Made by a program: the position numbers and the translations under genes. From contig NZ_JMLU01000024.1 of NCBI RefSeq assembly GCF_000686885.1, positions 1-56,995 of the forward strand: a stretch of 56,995 bases of DNA, read 5' to 3'. The notes beneath the pieces are model-generated. The model had not been told where the DNA came from. It made no database searches and was given only the letters and a program-made list of their open reading frames with translations. Source of the stretch: Flavobacterium sasangense DSM 21067. Lineage in GTDB: Bacteria; Bacteroidota; Bacteroidia; Flavobacteriales; Flavobacteriaceae. This document shows positions 16,511 to 25,399 of this stretch, piece by piece (the stretch's first letter is position 1; the number at the start of each line of letters is the position of its first letter).

Positions 16511-16529
16511 AAAGATAAAAATATCCTCT
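16511..16529. promoter_or_regulatory. palindrome of the GGAY-N6-RTCC type before nadA
   Basis: AAAGATAAAAATATCCTCT, with the core AGAT-N6-ATCC in the same 14-base spacing as the copies upstream of nirK, norC and the di-iron repair gene. It ends one base before the nadA ATG, so a bound protein would block either transcription or translation of nadA onward. Confidence 0.45.
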
Positions 16530-16530
16530 A

Positions 16531-17466
16531 ATGAAAACAACTTCGGATTTAAAAGAGAAAATTCTTGAATTGAAGAAAAGAAAAAATGCGGTAATTCTGG
16601 CGCATTATTATCAAGAAGAAGCTATTCAAGAAATTGCTGATTTTGTGGGTGATAGTTTAGAATTATCGAGAAAAGCATCGCAAGTTGATGCCGATATCAT
16701 AGTTTTTGCTGGCGTTTATTTCATGGCAGAAACGGCTAAAATTGTCAATCCAAATAAAAAAGTAATCGTTCCCGATGTAAAAGCAGGATGTTCGCTTGCC
16801 GATGGTTGTCCGCCAAATGAATTCAAAGCTTTCTTAGAAAAATATCCGAATCATACCGTTGTAACCTACATCAATTGTACAGCTGAAGTTAAAACCTTAA
16901 CAGATATTGTTTGCACTTCTTCCAATGCTAAAAAAGTGATTGCATCCATTCCAGAAGACCAACCTATTGTGTTTGCTCCTGATAAAAATTTAGGCAAATA
17001 TTTAATTGCAGAAACTGGTCGTGATATGGTTTTATGGGAAGGTTCTTGCATTGTTCACGAAGCATTTTCATTAGAGAAATTAATCGATTTATATAAAAAA
17101 CATCCAACCGCTACCATTATTGCGCATCCTGAATCGGAAACGCATATTTTGAAAGTAGCGCATTACATTGGTTCGACTTCAGGCATGTTGAATCATGTAA
17201 AAAACAGTCCAAACGACACTTTCATCGTAGCCACAGAAGCGGGAATTTTACACCAAATGCAATTGGATAATCCAACCAAGACATTAATTCCAGCGCCTTC
17301 AAAAGAAGACAATACTTGTGCGTGTAGTGAGTGTGCGTTTATGAAAGTCAACACCTTAGAAAAACTCTATCAATGTTTACAAGATGAAAGTCCTGAAGTG
17401 CTTTTGGACAATGAAATCATCGAAAAAGCTTTACTTCCAATTCAAAGAATGTTAGCGCTAAACTAA
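16531..17466 (+). CDS. nadA: quinolinate synthase
   Basis: 311 residues, normal length. It condenses iminoaspartate with dihydroxyacetone phosphate to quinolinate, the second step of de novo NAD synthesis, using an oxygen-sensitive [4Fe-4S] cluster. Visible family marks are [29 protein letters not shown], the Cys block [33 protein letters not shown] and the C-terminal Cys motif [10 protein letters not shown]. nadB follows after 6 bases. It lies behind an Rrf2 regulator and before nor-like genes, an unusual setting that may reflect replacement of an NO-sensitive Fe-S enzyme. Confidence 0.96.
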   Translation: MKTTSDLKEKILELKKRKNAVILAHYYQEEAIQEIADFVGDSLELSRKASQVDADIIVFAGVYFMAETAKIVNPNKKVIVPDVKAGCSLADGCPPNEFKAFLEKYPNHTVVTYINCTAEVKTLTDIVCTSSNAKKVIASIPEDQPIVFAPDKNLGKYLIAETGRDMVLWEGSCIVHEAFSLEKLIDLYKKHPTATIIAHPESETHILKVAHYIGSTSGMLNHVKNSPNDTFIVATEAGILHQMQLDNPTKTLIPAPSKEDNTCACSECAFMKVNTLEKLYQCLQDESPEVLLDNEIIEKALLPIQRMLALN

Positions 17467-17472
17467 AACATC

Positions 17473-18996
17473 ATGCAAAATTTAGAAACCGATATACTCA
17501 TAGTAGGCACAGGATTAGCGGGATTATCTCTAGCGAAATATCTCAGCGAGCAAAATCCGAAACTACAAATTACCTTACTTAGCAAAACTTCCATTGACGA
17601 GTGCAATACCTATTACGCTCAAGGTGGAATTGCCGTTGTACACGACTTTATCAAAGACAGTTACCAACAACATATTCAAGACACTTTACTTGCTGGAAAA
17701 GGCATTTGCGATAAAAAAGTAGTCGAACACGTAATTACAGGAGCGCCTGCCCGCTTACAAGAATTGATTCAATGGGGCGTGGAATTAGATAAAAATAATT
17801 CAGGAGAATTGGATTTAGGATTAGAAGGCGGCCACTCCCAAAACCGAATTGTACATCACAAAGACAAAACTGGTTTAGAAATTGAAACCAAGTTGATTCA
17901 AGTCGTTCAGAATTTACCGAATGTTACTATCAGAACTTCCTTTTTTGCCACAGACTTATTATTAGACAATCAAAAATGCATCGGAATCATAGGATTTGAT
18001 GAAAAAAGCGAAGTGACTTCCATCGTAGCAAAAGCAACCGTTTTAGCTACTGGCGGTTCGGGACAAGTGTTTGGTGTGACATCAAATCCTTTTGTTTCTA
18101 CAGGTGATGGCGTTGCAATGGCATATCGAGTAGGCGCTAAATTGGAAAAGATGAAATACATTCAATTTCATCCCACAGCACTTTACGAACCTAATAAAAG
18201 TCAGGCGTTCTTAATTACTGAAGCCATTCGAGGATTTGGAGCTCATATTTTGAATCAAAAAATGGAACGTTTTGTTTTTCAATACCATCCCGATGGCGAA
18301 TTAGCAACTCGAGATATCGTTTCAAAAGCCATTTCAGATCAAATGAAAAAAGAACATTCACAACACGTTTGGCTCGATGTAAGACATTTGCCGATAGACA
18401 CATTTAAAACAAAATTTCCAAAGGTTTACAACTATTGTTTTGAAAATGGCATTGATGTTTCCAAAGATTTAATTCCGATAACTCCAGCAGCTCATTACCA
18501 ATGTGGCGGAATTGTGGTGGATGAAACTGGAGCTACTTCTATCAAACAATTGTTCGCTATTGGAGAGTGTTCACACACCGGACTTCATGGTGCCAATCGA
18601 TTGGCTTCGAATTCATTATTAGAAGCGATTGTTTATGCGCATGATTTAGCGAATCACCTAATTTCATCAATAGATGTGATTAAATTGACTAAATCTGAAA
18701 TTACGCCAATTCGTTATAAAAACATTCATCACGACCAAGTGTTGCAATTCAAAAACCAACTGCAACATTTCATTAAATACGATGCTTTGTACACTTCTGG
18801 AAAAAATACCGAAAAAGTTTATGAGATGGTCACCGAGATGAGCAAACGCTTCAAAATGAAGTTCAAAAATTATGATTCGCATCCGTTTTTATGTGAAACT
18901 TATAATTTAATACAAACCGCAGAAATTATTTTAAAAGATTGTTTACCAAAAAGATATCGTGTAAAATCGGTTAAAAAAGAAAAAACTATTTCGTAA
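17473..18996 (+). CDS. nadB: L-aspartate oxidase
   Basis: 507 residues. The N-terminal FAD-binding fold shows ILIVGTGLAGLSLAKYL, with CNTYYAQGGIAVV next and the substrate region QFHPTALYEP, TEAIRGFGA, and GLHGANRLASNSLLEA. It oxidises aspartate to iminoaspartate for NadA and can use fumarate in place of oxygen, which suits anaerobic growth. The stop codon overlaps the start of the NorC-like gene (TAATG), so nadA-nadB and the nor-like pair are one transcription unit. Confidence 0.95.
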   Translation: MQNLETDILIVGTGLAGLSLAKYLSEQNPKLQITLLSKTSIDECNTYYAQGGIAVVHDFIKDSYQQHIQDTLLAGKGICDKKVVEHVITGAPARLQELIQWGVELDKNNSGELDLGLEGGHSQNRIVHHKDKTGLEIETKLIQVVQNLPNVTIRTSFFATDLLLDNQKCIGIIGFDEKSEVTSIVAKATVLATGGSGQVFGVTSNPFVSTGDGVAMAYRVGAKLEKMKYIQFHPTALYEPNKSQAFLITEAIRGFGAHILNQKMERFVFQYHPDGELATRDIVSKAISDQMKKEHSQHVWLDVRHLPIDTFKTKFPKVYNYCFENGIDVSKDLIPITPAAHYQCGGIVVDETGATSIKQLFAIGECSHTGLHGANRLASNSLLEAIVYAHDLANHLISSIDVIKLTKSEITPIRYKNIHHDQVLQFKNQLQHFIKYDALYTSGKNTEKVYEMVTEMSKRFKMKFKNYDSHPFLCETYNLIQTAEIILKDCLPKRYRVKSVKKEKTIS

Positions 18997-19427
18997 TGCT
19001 GAATCTATTTGCCCATCCAAAACGCATTTTTTTTGTGCTTTTCGTTTGTTTTCTAGCGTTTAGCATTTGGATTTATGCCATTCCGCTTTTTAGCCCAACT
19101 CCTTATTCTGAAAAAGAACTTCATTTAGTAGCCGAAGGTCGATTGGTTTGGCAAAAACACAACTGTCATACGTGTCATCAATTGTATGGTTTAGGCGGTT
19201 ATTTGGGTCCGGATTTAACGAATGTGTATTCGAGAACTGCGAATAACGAAGCATATATCAAAGGCATTATAAAATCGGGAGTAAAACAAATGCCTGCTTT
19301 TGAAATTTCGGATGACGAAATGAAAGCGCTTTTACACTTTTTAAAAAATGTAGATGCCACAGGAACATCGAATCCGCAAGATTACCAACCTGAAATAATA
19401 GGAACTTTTAGTTTAGAAAAGAAATGA
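18996..19427 (+). CDS. NorC-like membrane-anchored cytochrome c (paralogue)
   Basis: 143 residues. One N-terminal transmembrane helix (about 10-32) anchors a periplasmic class I cytochrome c with the haem site CHTCH at 57-61, LGGYLGPDLT after it, and KQMPAF supplying the probable axial Met. This is the NorC arrangement. Its ATG overlaps the nadB stop and its end overlaps the next gene by 4 bases. It is a diverged paralogue of the NorC at 43057-43488 and presumably feeds electrons to the NorB-like protein. Confidence 0.88.
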   Translation: MLNLFAHPKRIFFVLFVCFLAFSIWIYAIPLFSPTPYSEKELHLVAEGRLVWQKHNCHTCHQLYGLGGYLGPDLTNVYSRTANNEAYIKGIIKSGVKQMPAFEISDDEMKALLHFLKNVDATGTSNPQDYQPEIIGTFSLEKK

Positions 19428-20749
19428 AGAATTTTGGAATTTGGCTCATCAGAATATCACTTGTATTGTTTGTTTTAGGCTTGTTTTTTGGACATTTGGC
19501 TTCCGAAAGTTATCGCATTACCCAACCAAAGTCAGGTGTTATGGGATTTTTATCGCTTCGTCCGCTTCATGTGAGTAGTGCATATTTAGGGATTATAACT
19601 GCTGGATTAGGTTTTGTAACACTGATTATTGCGAAAATGAAAACCACTCGATTGGGTACTTTTTTACAATACTTGCATTTTTCACTTTGGGTAATTGCTT
19701 TACTGGGAATTTTCTACAGCTATTTTACAGGTGATTTTGGAGGAAGAGAATATTGGGAATTCAATCCCGTTTGGGCTTTACCGATCTTTGTTTCCTTTAT
19801 TGTTTTCTTAGTTTTCTATCTGCATCAGGTTGGATTTTCTATGAAATGGCCTGTTTACTATTGGATGTGGCTCACTGGAATTATCTTCTTTATTTTCACT
19901 TTCATCGAAAATTATTTGTGGATTTTCCCTTATTTCAGACAACATTTTATTGCCGATATGACAATTCAGTGGAAAGTAAATGGTTCGCTCGTGGGCGCTA
20001 TCAATCAAATTATTTATGGCGTTGCTTTTTATTTGATGGAAAAAATTAGTGGCGATGAAAAATCGTCCTATCAAAAACTGTCTTTTGCGATGTATTTTTT
20101 GGGAATGTTTAACTTGATGTTCAATTGGGGACACCATATTTACTTGCTTCCAACCGAAAAATACATTCATTACATTGCCTACGCAGTGAGCATGACCGAA
20201 TGGATTATTTTGATTCGTATTTTTTACAAATGGAGTCAACAAATCAAAGAAAACAAACAGTTTTACTACTTTTTCCCTTACCGCTTTTTAATGGCTTCTG
20301 ATTATTGGGTAACGATAAACTTAACCCTCGCGTTATTTATGTCAATTCCAGCCTTCAACTTATATACACATGGAACGCATATTACGGTGGCGCATGCTAT
20401 GGGAACTACCATTGGGATTAACACGATGATTATTTTAGCAGGTGTATTTTACTTTATTAAACCGACTTTTAATTCGGCAAAATGGCGATTGTATGGCAGT
20501 ATTGCGTTTTGGATAGTACAAGTTACCTTATTACTTTTTCTAATTTCCTTAATTGGAATGGGTGTTCAACGCGCGATTTGGCAAGCTGGATTGACTTCTG
20601 AAAGCTTTAGTAAAATGAATAGTTCTAGTGAAAATTGGGTTTTACTTTTTATCATTTTTGGAACGATTTTAATGTTTAGTATGGCGAGTTTCTTCATTTA
20701 TCTTTTGATTCAATCTTGGAAGAAAAATAAATTGAATATTGAAGAATAA
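19424..20749 (+). CDS. NorB-like haem-copper oxidase family protein with altered active-site ligands
   Basis: 441 residues and about 12 transmembrane helices, alignable end to end with the regular NorB at 41705-43039. Kept residues by that alignment: His49 (low-spin haem), His237-His238 (two FeB ligands), Glu259, His324 (active-site haem). Changed: the HLWVEGVWE block reads NGSLVGAIN, so the third FeB His is Asn186, and the two catalytic Glu are Val190 and Asn194. The HGH pair reads HAM, giving Met326 in place of the second low-spin haem His. It should still bind haem but may not be a normal NO reductase. It is co-operonic with nadAB and the NorC-like gene. Confidence 0.85.
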   Translation: MKNFGIWLIRISLVLFVLGLFFGHLASESYRITQPKSGVMGFLSLRPLHVSSAYLGIITAGLGFVTLIIAKMKTTRLGTFLQYLHFSLWVIALLGIFYSYFTGDFGGREYWEFNPVWALPIFVSFIVFLVFYLHQVGFSMKWPVYYWMWLTGIIFFIFTFIENYLWIFPYFRQHFIADMTIQWKVNGSLVGAINQIIYGVAFYLMEKISGDEKSSYQKLSFAMYFLGMFNLMFNWGHHIYLLPTEKYIHYIAYAVSMTEWIILIRIFYKWSQQIKENKQFYYFFPYRFLMASDYWVTINLTLALFMSIPAFNLYTHGTHITVAHAMGTTIGINTMIILAGVFYFIKPTFNSAKWRLYGSIAFWIVQVTLLLFLISLIGMGVQRAIWQAGLTSESFSKMNSSSENWVLLFIIFGTILMFSMASFFIYLLIQSWKKNKLNIEE

Positions 20750-20753
20750 GTTT

Positions 20754-20781
20754 ATCCTAAAAATAGGATGATAAAAATCAG
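20754..20781 (+). promoter_or_regulatory. FNR-like box and palindrome before the second rrf2
   Basis: ATGAT-AAAA-ATCAG at 20768-20781 matches the recurring ATGAT-N4-ATCAT box with one change. It overlaps ATCCTAAAAATAGGAT (20754-20769), a perfect short palindrome that could also end the upstream transcript. The gene starts 61 bases on. Confidence 0.45.
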
Positions 20782-20842
20782 GTGAAATTTGATAATTCCA
20801 TTGTATATTCGGCCCTTAATTCTTTCAAATTTATCATTGCTT

Positions 20843-21280
20843 ATGTTTTCAAAATCATGTAATTATGCCATTAAAGCAGCCATTTTTATTGCTAAACATT
20901 CTTTAGAAGAAAAAAAGGTAGGTTTTGTTGACATCTCCAAAGAAATCGATTCGCCACAAGCGTTTACAGCTAAAATTTTACAAATACTTGTAAAAGCTGG
21001 GATTATCGAATCGGTAAAAGGGGTAAATGGTGGATTTTATATTCCGATAAAAAGAATTAAAAAGACTTTCTTAGTTGAAATTGTAGATGCCATTGATGGC
21101 GATGCCGTTTTCCATGGTTGTGGATTAGGATTATCGCAATGTTCTGAAACACATCCTTGTCCAGTGCATGATAAATTTAAAAGTATTCGTAATGAACTAG
21201 CGCATATGCTAGAAACCACGAATTTAGAAGAATTAGCTTTGGGAATTAAATCAGGAGAAACTTTCTTGAAATCGCTATAA
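20843..21280 (+). CDS. Rrf2-family regulator with an Fe-S cysteine triad (second copy)
   Basis: 145 residues from the ATG at 20843. The frame opens at 20789, but MFSKSCNYAIKAAIFIA is the conserved start, as in the first copy. It has the same domain order, with GGFYIP as wing and Cys spaced C-x6-C-x5-C (CGLGLSQCSETHPC). About half the residues match the first copy by eye, so the two arose by duplication and now flank nadA-nadB-nor-like. An FNR-like box precedes it. Probable Fe-S sensor of NO or redox state. Confidence 0.87.
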   Translation: MFSKSCNYAIKAAIFIAKHSLEEKKVGFVDISKEIDSPQAFTAKILQILVKAGIIESVKGVNGGFYIPIKRIKKTFLVEIVDAIDGDAVFHGCGLGLSQCSETHPCPVHDKFKSIRNELAHMLETTNLEELALGIKSGETFLKSL

Positions 21281-21306
21281 AACCAATTCTTCTAATTTGT
21301 AGTATT

Positions 21307-23292
21307 TTAAAACTGAAACATCAAATTAACAAAGATATTTCGTCCCATTCTTGGAATGTTTTTCCAATCGGTATAAGTAGTATAATTGGCATCGAACATG
21401 TTTTCAACACCTGTATTTAAAATCATTTTTGATTTTTCAAAAGTGAATTTATAACCAAAATTTGCATTTACAATTGCATAATCTGGTGTTTTGTCTTCAC
21501 CATAAAAAGCGTTGTATTCGGTTTGTGTGGCATTTCCTTTTAGTTGTAATTCCGAACTGAATTTTCCTGGTCTAAAGCCTAAAGAAGTCATGTAATTAAA
21601 CGGACTCATAAAAGGCAAACCGTTGTTTTCATTGTCTTTTCCTAAGTTATAGACGAATTGTCCTTTCCAAATCCATGCGTCTGATAATTGATAACTTACC
21701 GTAAAATCGGAAGATAAAATCGTCGCATAATCTAAAGCGGTATAGACTTTTATTCCATTGGCACCAATAGTCATAGGCGCTACCGAAGCATCTGGAATTC
21801 CTATGATATAATCGTAAATGTGAAAATAGGAAGCGGATAATTTAGTTTGCCATTTTTTATTTTTAAATCCAATATTGGCATTTCCTTCAAGCGATTTTTC
21901 GTTTTTTAAATTTGGGTTTCCGATATAATCAAATCCATCAAAGCTATTGTATAAGTAAAACCCATACCCTTCTGAAACTGATGGAGCGCGTTCGCCATAC
22001 CCCATTCCGAATCCATACGAAATTCCGTCTTTGTTATAGAAATAATTAGTGGAAAAACTTTTTAGGAATCGAGATTTTGAAGCATCCATTTCAGGATAAA
22101 AAATCTGTAAACTTTGTAAGCCGAAATCACTCGCTACATTGTTATTATGAAAACCTAAATTCGTAGTGAATTTCAAATTCGAATGACAGTTGATTTCGAA
22201 ATTATCTTCCAAATAAATTCCAGCATACAACGTACGAACATCAGGCCAAGTGTACATAAACATTAAGTTTTCGTTTGGATCCGATGGATACATCGTCATT
22301 TCGGCAACTGAACGATTGTAAAACGAATTCAAATTGGCTAAAAATTGATGCTTTTTGTATTTCCCATTTACTTTGGAATAAAAACCATAAGTATCGCTCC
22401 AACCTGGCATGTCCATGTGAATAGGAACAACAGGACGTTTGGTATCGTCCATAGTGTGCGTAATCGTATTGAAATAGAGTTTGGTTTCCCAATTATCGAT
22501 TTGCTCCAAATTAGGTTTGTAATTGAATTTTACTGAAGTAATCAATGCTTCCGCCAACGAAACATCCATTGGTAACGCGGGATAACCAACATCGGTAGCT
22601 CTATCAAAAATTACTGAAGCTTCAATGTTTTTATTAGGCGCTAATCGGTAGCCAGAAGTAGCGGAAAGATTCAGTTTTCTGAACTGTGAAAATTGAATTT
22701 CTTTGTTATTTCCTGCTTTGTAATTTTCAGCATCGCGAAACATTACATCGGTATCCACATAAAATAAACTATCCGCATAATTGATGGCAGAACCAATGAT
22801 TTTCTGGCGATTATTCGTTTCATAACCTGAGTTAACAAAGAATTCCCAACCTGCATTAGTAAATTGACGTTGGCTTCTTTTTAAATCAATCGAACCTCCA
22901 ATCGTATTGCCATGACAACTGCCTTGTTGTCCAGAAGAAATCGTAGCTTCTGATAAATTAGATACTTCAACATAGGAAGTCACTGGGTCCATTTTATCGG
23001 TACAAGCCCCAAAGATTCGCATTCCGTCGATGGTAACTACGGTTCGCTCAGTTGCCATTCCGTTGATGATGGGTTCCCAAGCATAAGCACCTCTTTTGAT
23101 TAAATCTACTTTGGTTGATTTTTGCAGAAATTCGTCTAAAGTAGCGAGTGTTTTGGTTTGTTTTTCGTGCAAAGCTGCTTTTGTTCCTACTACCAAAACT
23201 TCTTTAAGTTCTTTAGTTTTAAGAGAATCCGCCTCTTGACTAAAAGTAAAACAAAACGAAAGTGACAGAAAAAATACAACTAATTTTTTCAT
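21307..23292 (-). CDS. TonB-dependent outer-membrane copper receptor, OprC/NosA type
   Basis: 661 residues: signal peptide (cleavage near FTFSQ), plug domain (about 30-140), then a 22-strand barrel ending in aromatic VNLMFQF. The plug has FGACTDKMDP, a C-x3-M pair (Cys97, Met101), and the barrel has PIHMDMPG (His292, Met293/Met295). The same Cys-x3-Met and His-x-Met pairs bind copper in Pseudomonas OprC, a relative of NosA, which is needed for NosZ maturation. It is the last gene of a three-gene minus-strand unit with a Met/His lipoprotein. It would import copper for NirK and NosZ. Confidence 0.88.
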   Translation of the reverse strand: MKKLVVFFLSLSFCFTFSQEADSLKTKELKEVLVVGTKAALHEKQTKTLATLDEFLQKSTKVDLIKRGAYAWEPIINGMATERTVVTIDGMRIFGACTDKMDPVTSYVEVSNLSEATISSGQQGSCHGNTIGGSIDLKRSQRQFTNAGWEFFVNSGYETNNRQKIIGSAINYADSLFYVDTDVMFRDAENYKAGNNKEIQFSQFRKLNLSATSGYRLAPNKNIEASVIFDRATDVGYPALPMDVSLAEALITSVKFNYKPNLEQIDNWETKLYFNTITHTMDDTKRPVVPIHMDMPGWSDTYGFYSKVNGKYKKHQFLANLNSFYNRSVAEMTMYPSDPNENLMFMYTWPDVRTLYAGIYLEDNFEINCHSNLKFTTNLGFHNNNVASDFGLQSLQIFYPEMDASKSRFLKSFSTNYFYNKDGISYGFGMGYGERAPSVSEGYGFYLYNSFDGFDYIGNPNLKNEKSLEGNANIGFKNKKWQTKLSASYFHIYDYIIGIPDASVAPMTIGANGIKVYTALDYATILSSDFTVSYQLSDAWIWKGQFVYNLGKDNENNGLPFMSPFNYMTSLGFRPGKFSSELQLKGNATQTEYNAFYGEDKTPDYAIVNANFGYKFTFEKSKMILNTGVENMFDANYTTYTDWKNIPRMGRNIFVNLMFQF

Positions 23293-23306
23293 GATATAAA
23301 AGTTTT

Positions 23307-23343
23307 AAAAAAGGTCATTATTTAAGTCATAACGACCTTTTTT
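23307..23343 (-). terminator. hairpin between the Met/His lipoprotein and the copper receptor
   Basis: 10-bp stem AAAAAAGGTC / GACCTTTTTT with a 17-base loop and T-run. It lies inside the putative operon, so it may attenuate receptor expression or fully end the upstream transcript. Confidence 0.5.
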
Positions 23344-23353
23344 AGAGTAAAAA

Positions 23354-24199
23354 TTAAAATTCGATTTCGAAGAAAATACTACTAGAAGTAACTGTTTCTG
23401 TGATTTCTTCTCCTTTTAAGATAGTTCCTTCAGCATTAGCTAATTGCAGGTTAATTTTCCAATAACCTGTCATGGTTAACGATAATTTACCATCGTATAA
23501 TCCACCAGCTAAAGTTTGAGTCGCATGAACGTTATTTGGAGAGGTATGATTTCCCATACTTGGCATTCTTGGGTCGATTTTTACAGTGTAACCATCCACA
23601 ACTGGGAACGTCATCATGTTTTGCATTTTCCAAACGCCAACTTTCATATCATTGATGGCTACTTTTGGATGATGAGGCTCAATATAAGCCACTAAATACT
23701 TAACACCATCTGAACCTGTAAATGTATTTACTTTACGTTTTGCAGAAGCTGGTACATCAAGTACATCTGTAGCAGTATAATCTACTCCATTAATTGTGTA
23801 ATCGATTTTTAAATCCCAATATTCCGTATCATTTTGAGCCATTTGGAACATAATATATCCTTCATATAAAGTTCCGTTTTCAGTTACTTTTTCTACTGCT
23901 GAATAAGGACATGAATGCGTCATCATAGCCATATGCATTAATGGAGACCAACTCACTTCGGCATTTTTAATGTATTTATCTGTGGTGTTGTCTTTAATTC
24001 TTAAGCTAATTTCGTTGTATCCTTGTTCTAAACTTCCCATGTGAGAATACAATTCAATAGTATGCGTATCGTTAGTGATTTCTTTAAATTTAGTAATTCC
24101 GTCTAATTCATTTACAGTAGTTTCATCATCGTTTGAACAAGACACGAAAGTTAAGGCCATAGCAAAAATGGCTACAATATATTTTATTGAAGTTTTCAT
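23354..24199 (-). CDS. Met/His-rich lipoprotein, probable copper-binding partner of the receptor
   Basis: 281 residues with a lipoprotein signal (AMALTFVSC-SNDDE). The mature part looks like two beta-sandwich repeats of YtkA type. Metal-binding clusters are prominent: SPLMHMAMMTHSC near 85-97, EPHHP, and the MPSMGNHTSPNNVHA block, plus KMQNMM. This composition suits Cu(I) or Cu(II) at the outer membrane. It is upstream of the copper receptor in the same direction. A role in handing copper to or from the receptor is inference. Confidence 0.72.
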   Translation of the reverse strand: MKTSIKYIVAIFAMALTFVSCSNDDETTVNELDGITKFKEITNDTHTIELYSHMGSLEQGYNEISLRIKDNTTDKYIKNAEVSWSPLMHMAMMTHSCPYSAVEKVTENGTLYEGYIMFQMAQNDTEYWDLKIDYTINGVDYTATDVLDVPASAKRKVNTFTGSDGVKYLVAYIEPHHPKVAINDMKVGVWKMQNMMTFPVVDGYTVKIDPRMPSMGNHTSPNNVHATQTLAGGLYDGKLSLTMTGYWKINLQLANAEGTILKGEEITETVTSSSIFFEIEF

Positions 24200-24315
24200 T
24201 ATATTTTTAATTAAAGTGATTGTAATTCCATCTGAAATGTGATTTTTTCAGAGAAATTATGATATAAGTTGAGTGGGTTAATTCAGTAAATGAACTAACA
24301 AAAACCAATATTTAA

Positions 24316-24690
24316 TTAAGAAATAAATGTGGGTGGATGAAAAAAGGCACAATCATTCAAGTGAAAGTAAAGATTAGAATAATTGTTACCAATAGAAGTT
24401 TTATTTAAAAAATAAATTTGTCTAATTTCTATAGGTTGAATTTCTTGAAAAAATACAATTTCAGTATGTTCGAAAGATATTTTCTTATCAGAAGAATTTT
24501 CAGAATTACTTTCGGAAGCTTTTGCCAATTGTTTTGCCAAGTGACACTTTCCGTTACATTTTAATTCGGGTTTGGATTTGTTCTCACAAAGGTTGTTTAC
24601 AATGTAATCATAATTCACAGCATATTCTAAAACCGGAAGTATCGGCTTTAAAAACATCAATGCAGTTAATATGATTAGTAATTGTTTCAT
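24316..24690 (-). CDS. small exported or membrane-bound protein with a C-x3-C motif, copper cluster
   Basis: 124 residues. A hydrophobic N-terminus (MKQLLIILTALMFLKPILPVLEY) is followed by NNLCENKSKPELKCNGKCHLAKQL. The CNGKCH part resembles a metal or thiol site. Family not recognised beyond its usual occurrence beside copper receptors in this phylum. It is the first gene of the minus-strand unit. A TAAATTTG element sits 4 bases before its ATG, so its mRNA would be almost leaderless. Confidence 0.6.
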   Translation of the reverse strand: MKQLLIILTALMFLKPILPVLEYAVNYDYIVNNLCENKSKPELKCNGKCHLAKQLAKASESNSENSSDKKISFEHTEIVFFQEIQPIEIRQIYFLNKTSIGNNYSNLYFHLNDCAFFHPPTFIS

Positions 24691-24725
24691 GGGACAAATT
24701 TACATCAAATAAATTAGGGTTTAGT

Positions 24726-24755
24726 ATGATTTCAGTCATATTTTTTTTACTTTTG
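24726..24755 (+). promoter_or_regulatory. FNR-like box and -7 element before the Crp/Fnr gene
   Basis: ATGAT-TTCA-GTCAT at 24726-24739 (one change from the box) is followed by TACTTTTG at 24748-24755, an exact TAnnTTTG. The box centre is about 29 bases before the predicted start site, closer than at the other genes, so here it may repress, for example autoregulation. It could also serve the divergent small gene. Confidence 0.45.
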
Positions 24756-24811
24756 TTGAAATTAATTTGTGCTTTATCTAAAAGAATTAAAGCCTTCAAC
24801 ACAACTACTTT

Positions 24812-25399
24812 ATGCAGATTGATTTAGATTTATTATTTACTTGGGGCGCTATTGCCAAGGAGTACAAGAAAAATGAAATTATTTTTCATGAAGAGGAATC
24901 GGCGAATTTTTATTATCAAATCATCGATGGTTGCGTAAGAATGTACAATTCCAATGAAGAAGGAAAAGAGTTTACTCAAGGCTATTTTAAAAATGGTCAT
25001 AGTTTTGGTGAACCACCTTTGTTTATTGATGAAGTGTATCCTTCCACTGCAGTAGCCTTTAAAGATTCCAAAATAATAAAAATTTCGAAGGAGAAGTTTT
25101 TAAAGATTTTAGAGGAATATCCTTTTATTCAGAAGCAATTCTTGAATTTAATGGCAACTCGAATTCACACCAAAGCCAAAACTACAAAAGACATTGTAAA
25201 TCAAAAACCAGAGTTTCGAATTTTAGCCTTTTTAAATGCCCACAAAAACTCAGATTGTCCTAAAAGAGAACTGGTTGCGTTTACAAGACAAGAAATTGCC
25301 AATTTTACAGGTTTACGAGTGGAAACAGTGATTCGAGAGCTTTCAAAAATGAGCAAAACGAATAAAGTGGAAATTATTAATCATAAATTATATTACTAA
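24812..25399 (+). CDS. Crp/Fnr-family regulator (first)
   Basis: 195 residues: cyclic-nucleotide-binding-like jelly roll (about 15-120), dimer helix, and a C-terminal winged helix-turn-helix (FTRQEIANFTGLRVETVIRELSKM). The N-terminus has no Cys set as in FNR, so it does not sense through an Fe-S cluster of that type; DNR/NnrR-type members bind haem for NO. It neighbours the copper genes and is followed without a gap (stop and start overlap by one base) by a membrane protein. It is a candidate to bind ATGAT-N4-ATCAT. Confidence 0.86.
   Translation: MQIDLDLLFTWGAIAKEYKKNEIIFHEEESANFYYQIIDGCVRMYNSNEEGKEFTQGYFKNGHSFGEPPLFIDEVYPSTAVAFKDSKIIKISKEKFLKILEEYPFIQKQFLNLMATRIHTKAKTTKDIVNQKPEFRILAFLNAHKNSDCPKRELVAFTRQEIANFTGLRVETVIRELSKMSKTNKVEIINHKLYY

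Noticed and set aside
19424..20749. Calling the NorB-like protein an NO dismutase
   Set aside because: Known candidates are fused qNOR-type proteins; here the partner is a separate NorC-like cytochrome and the residue comparison rests on memory only.
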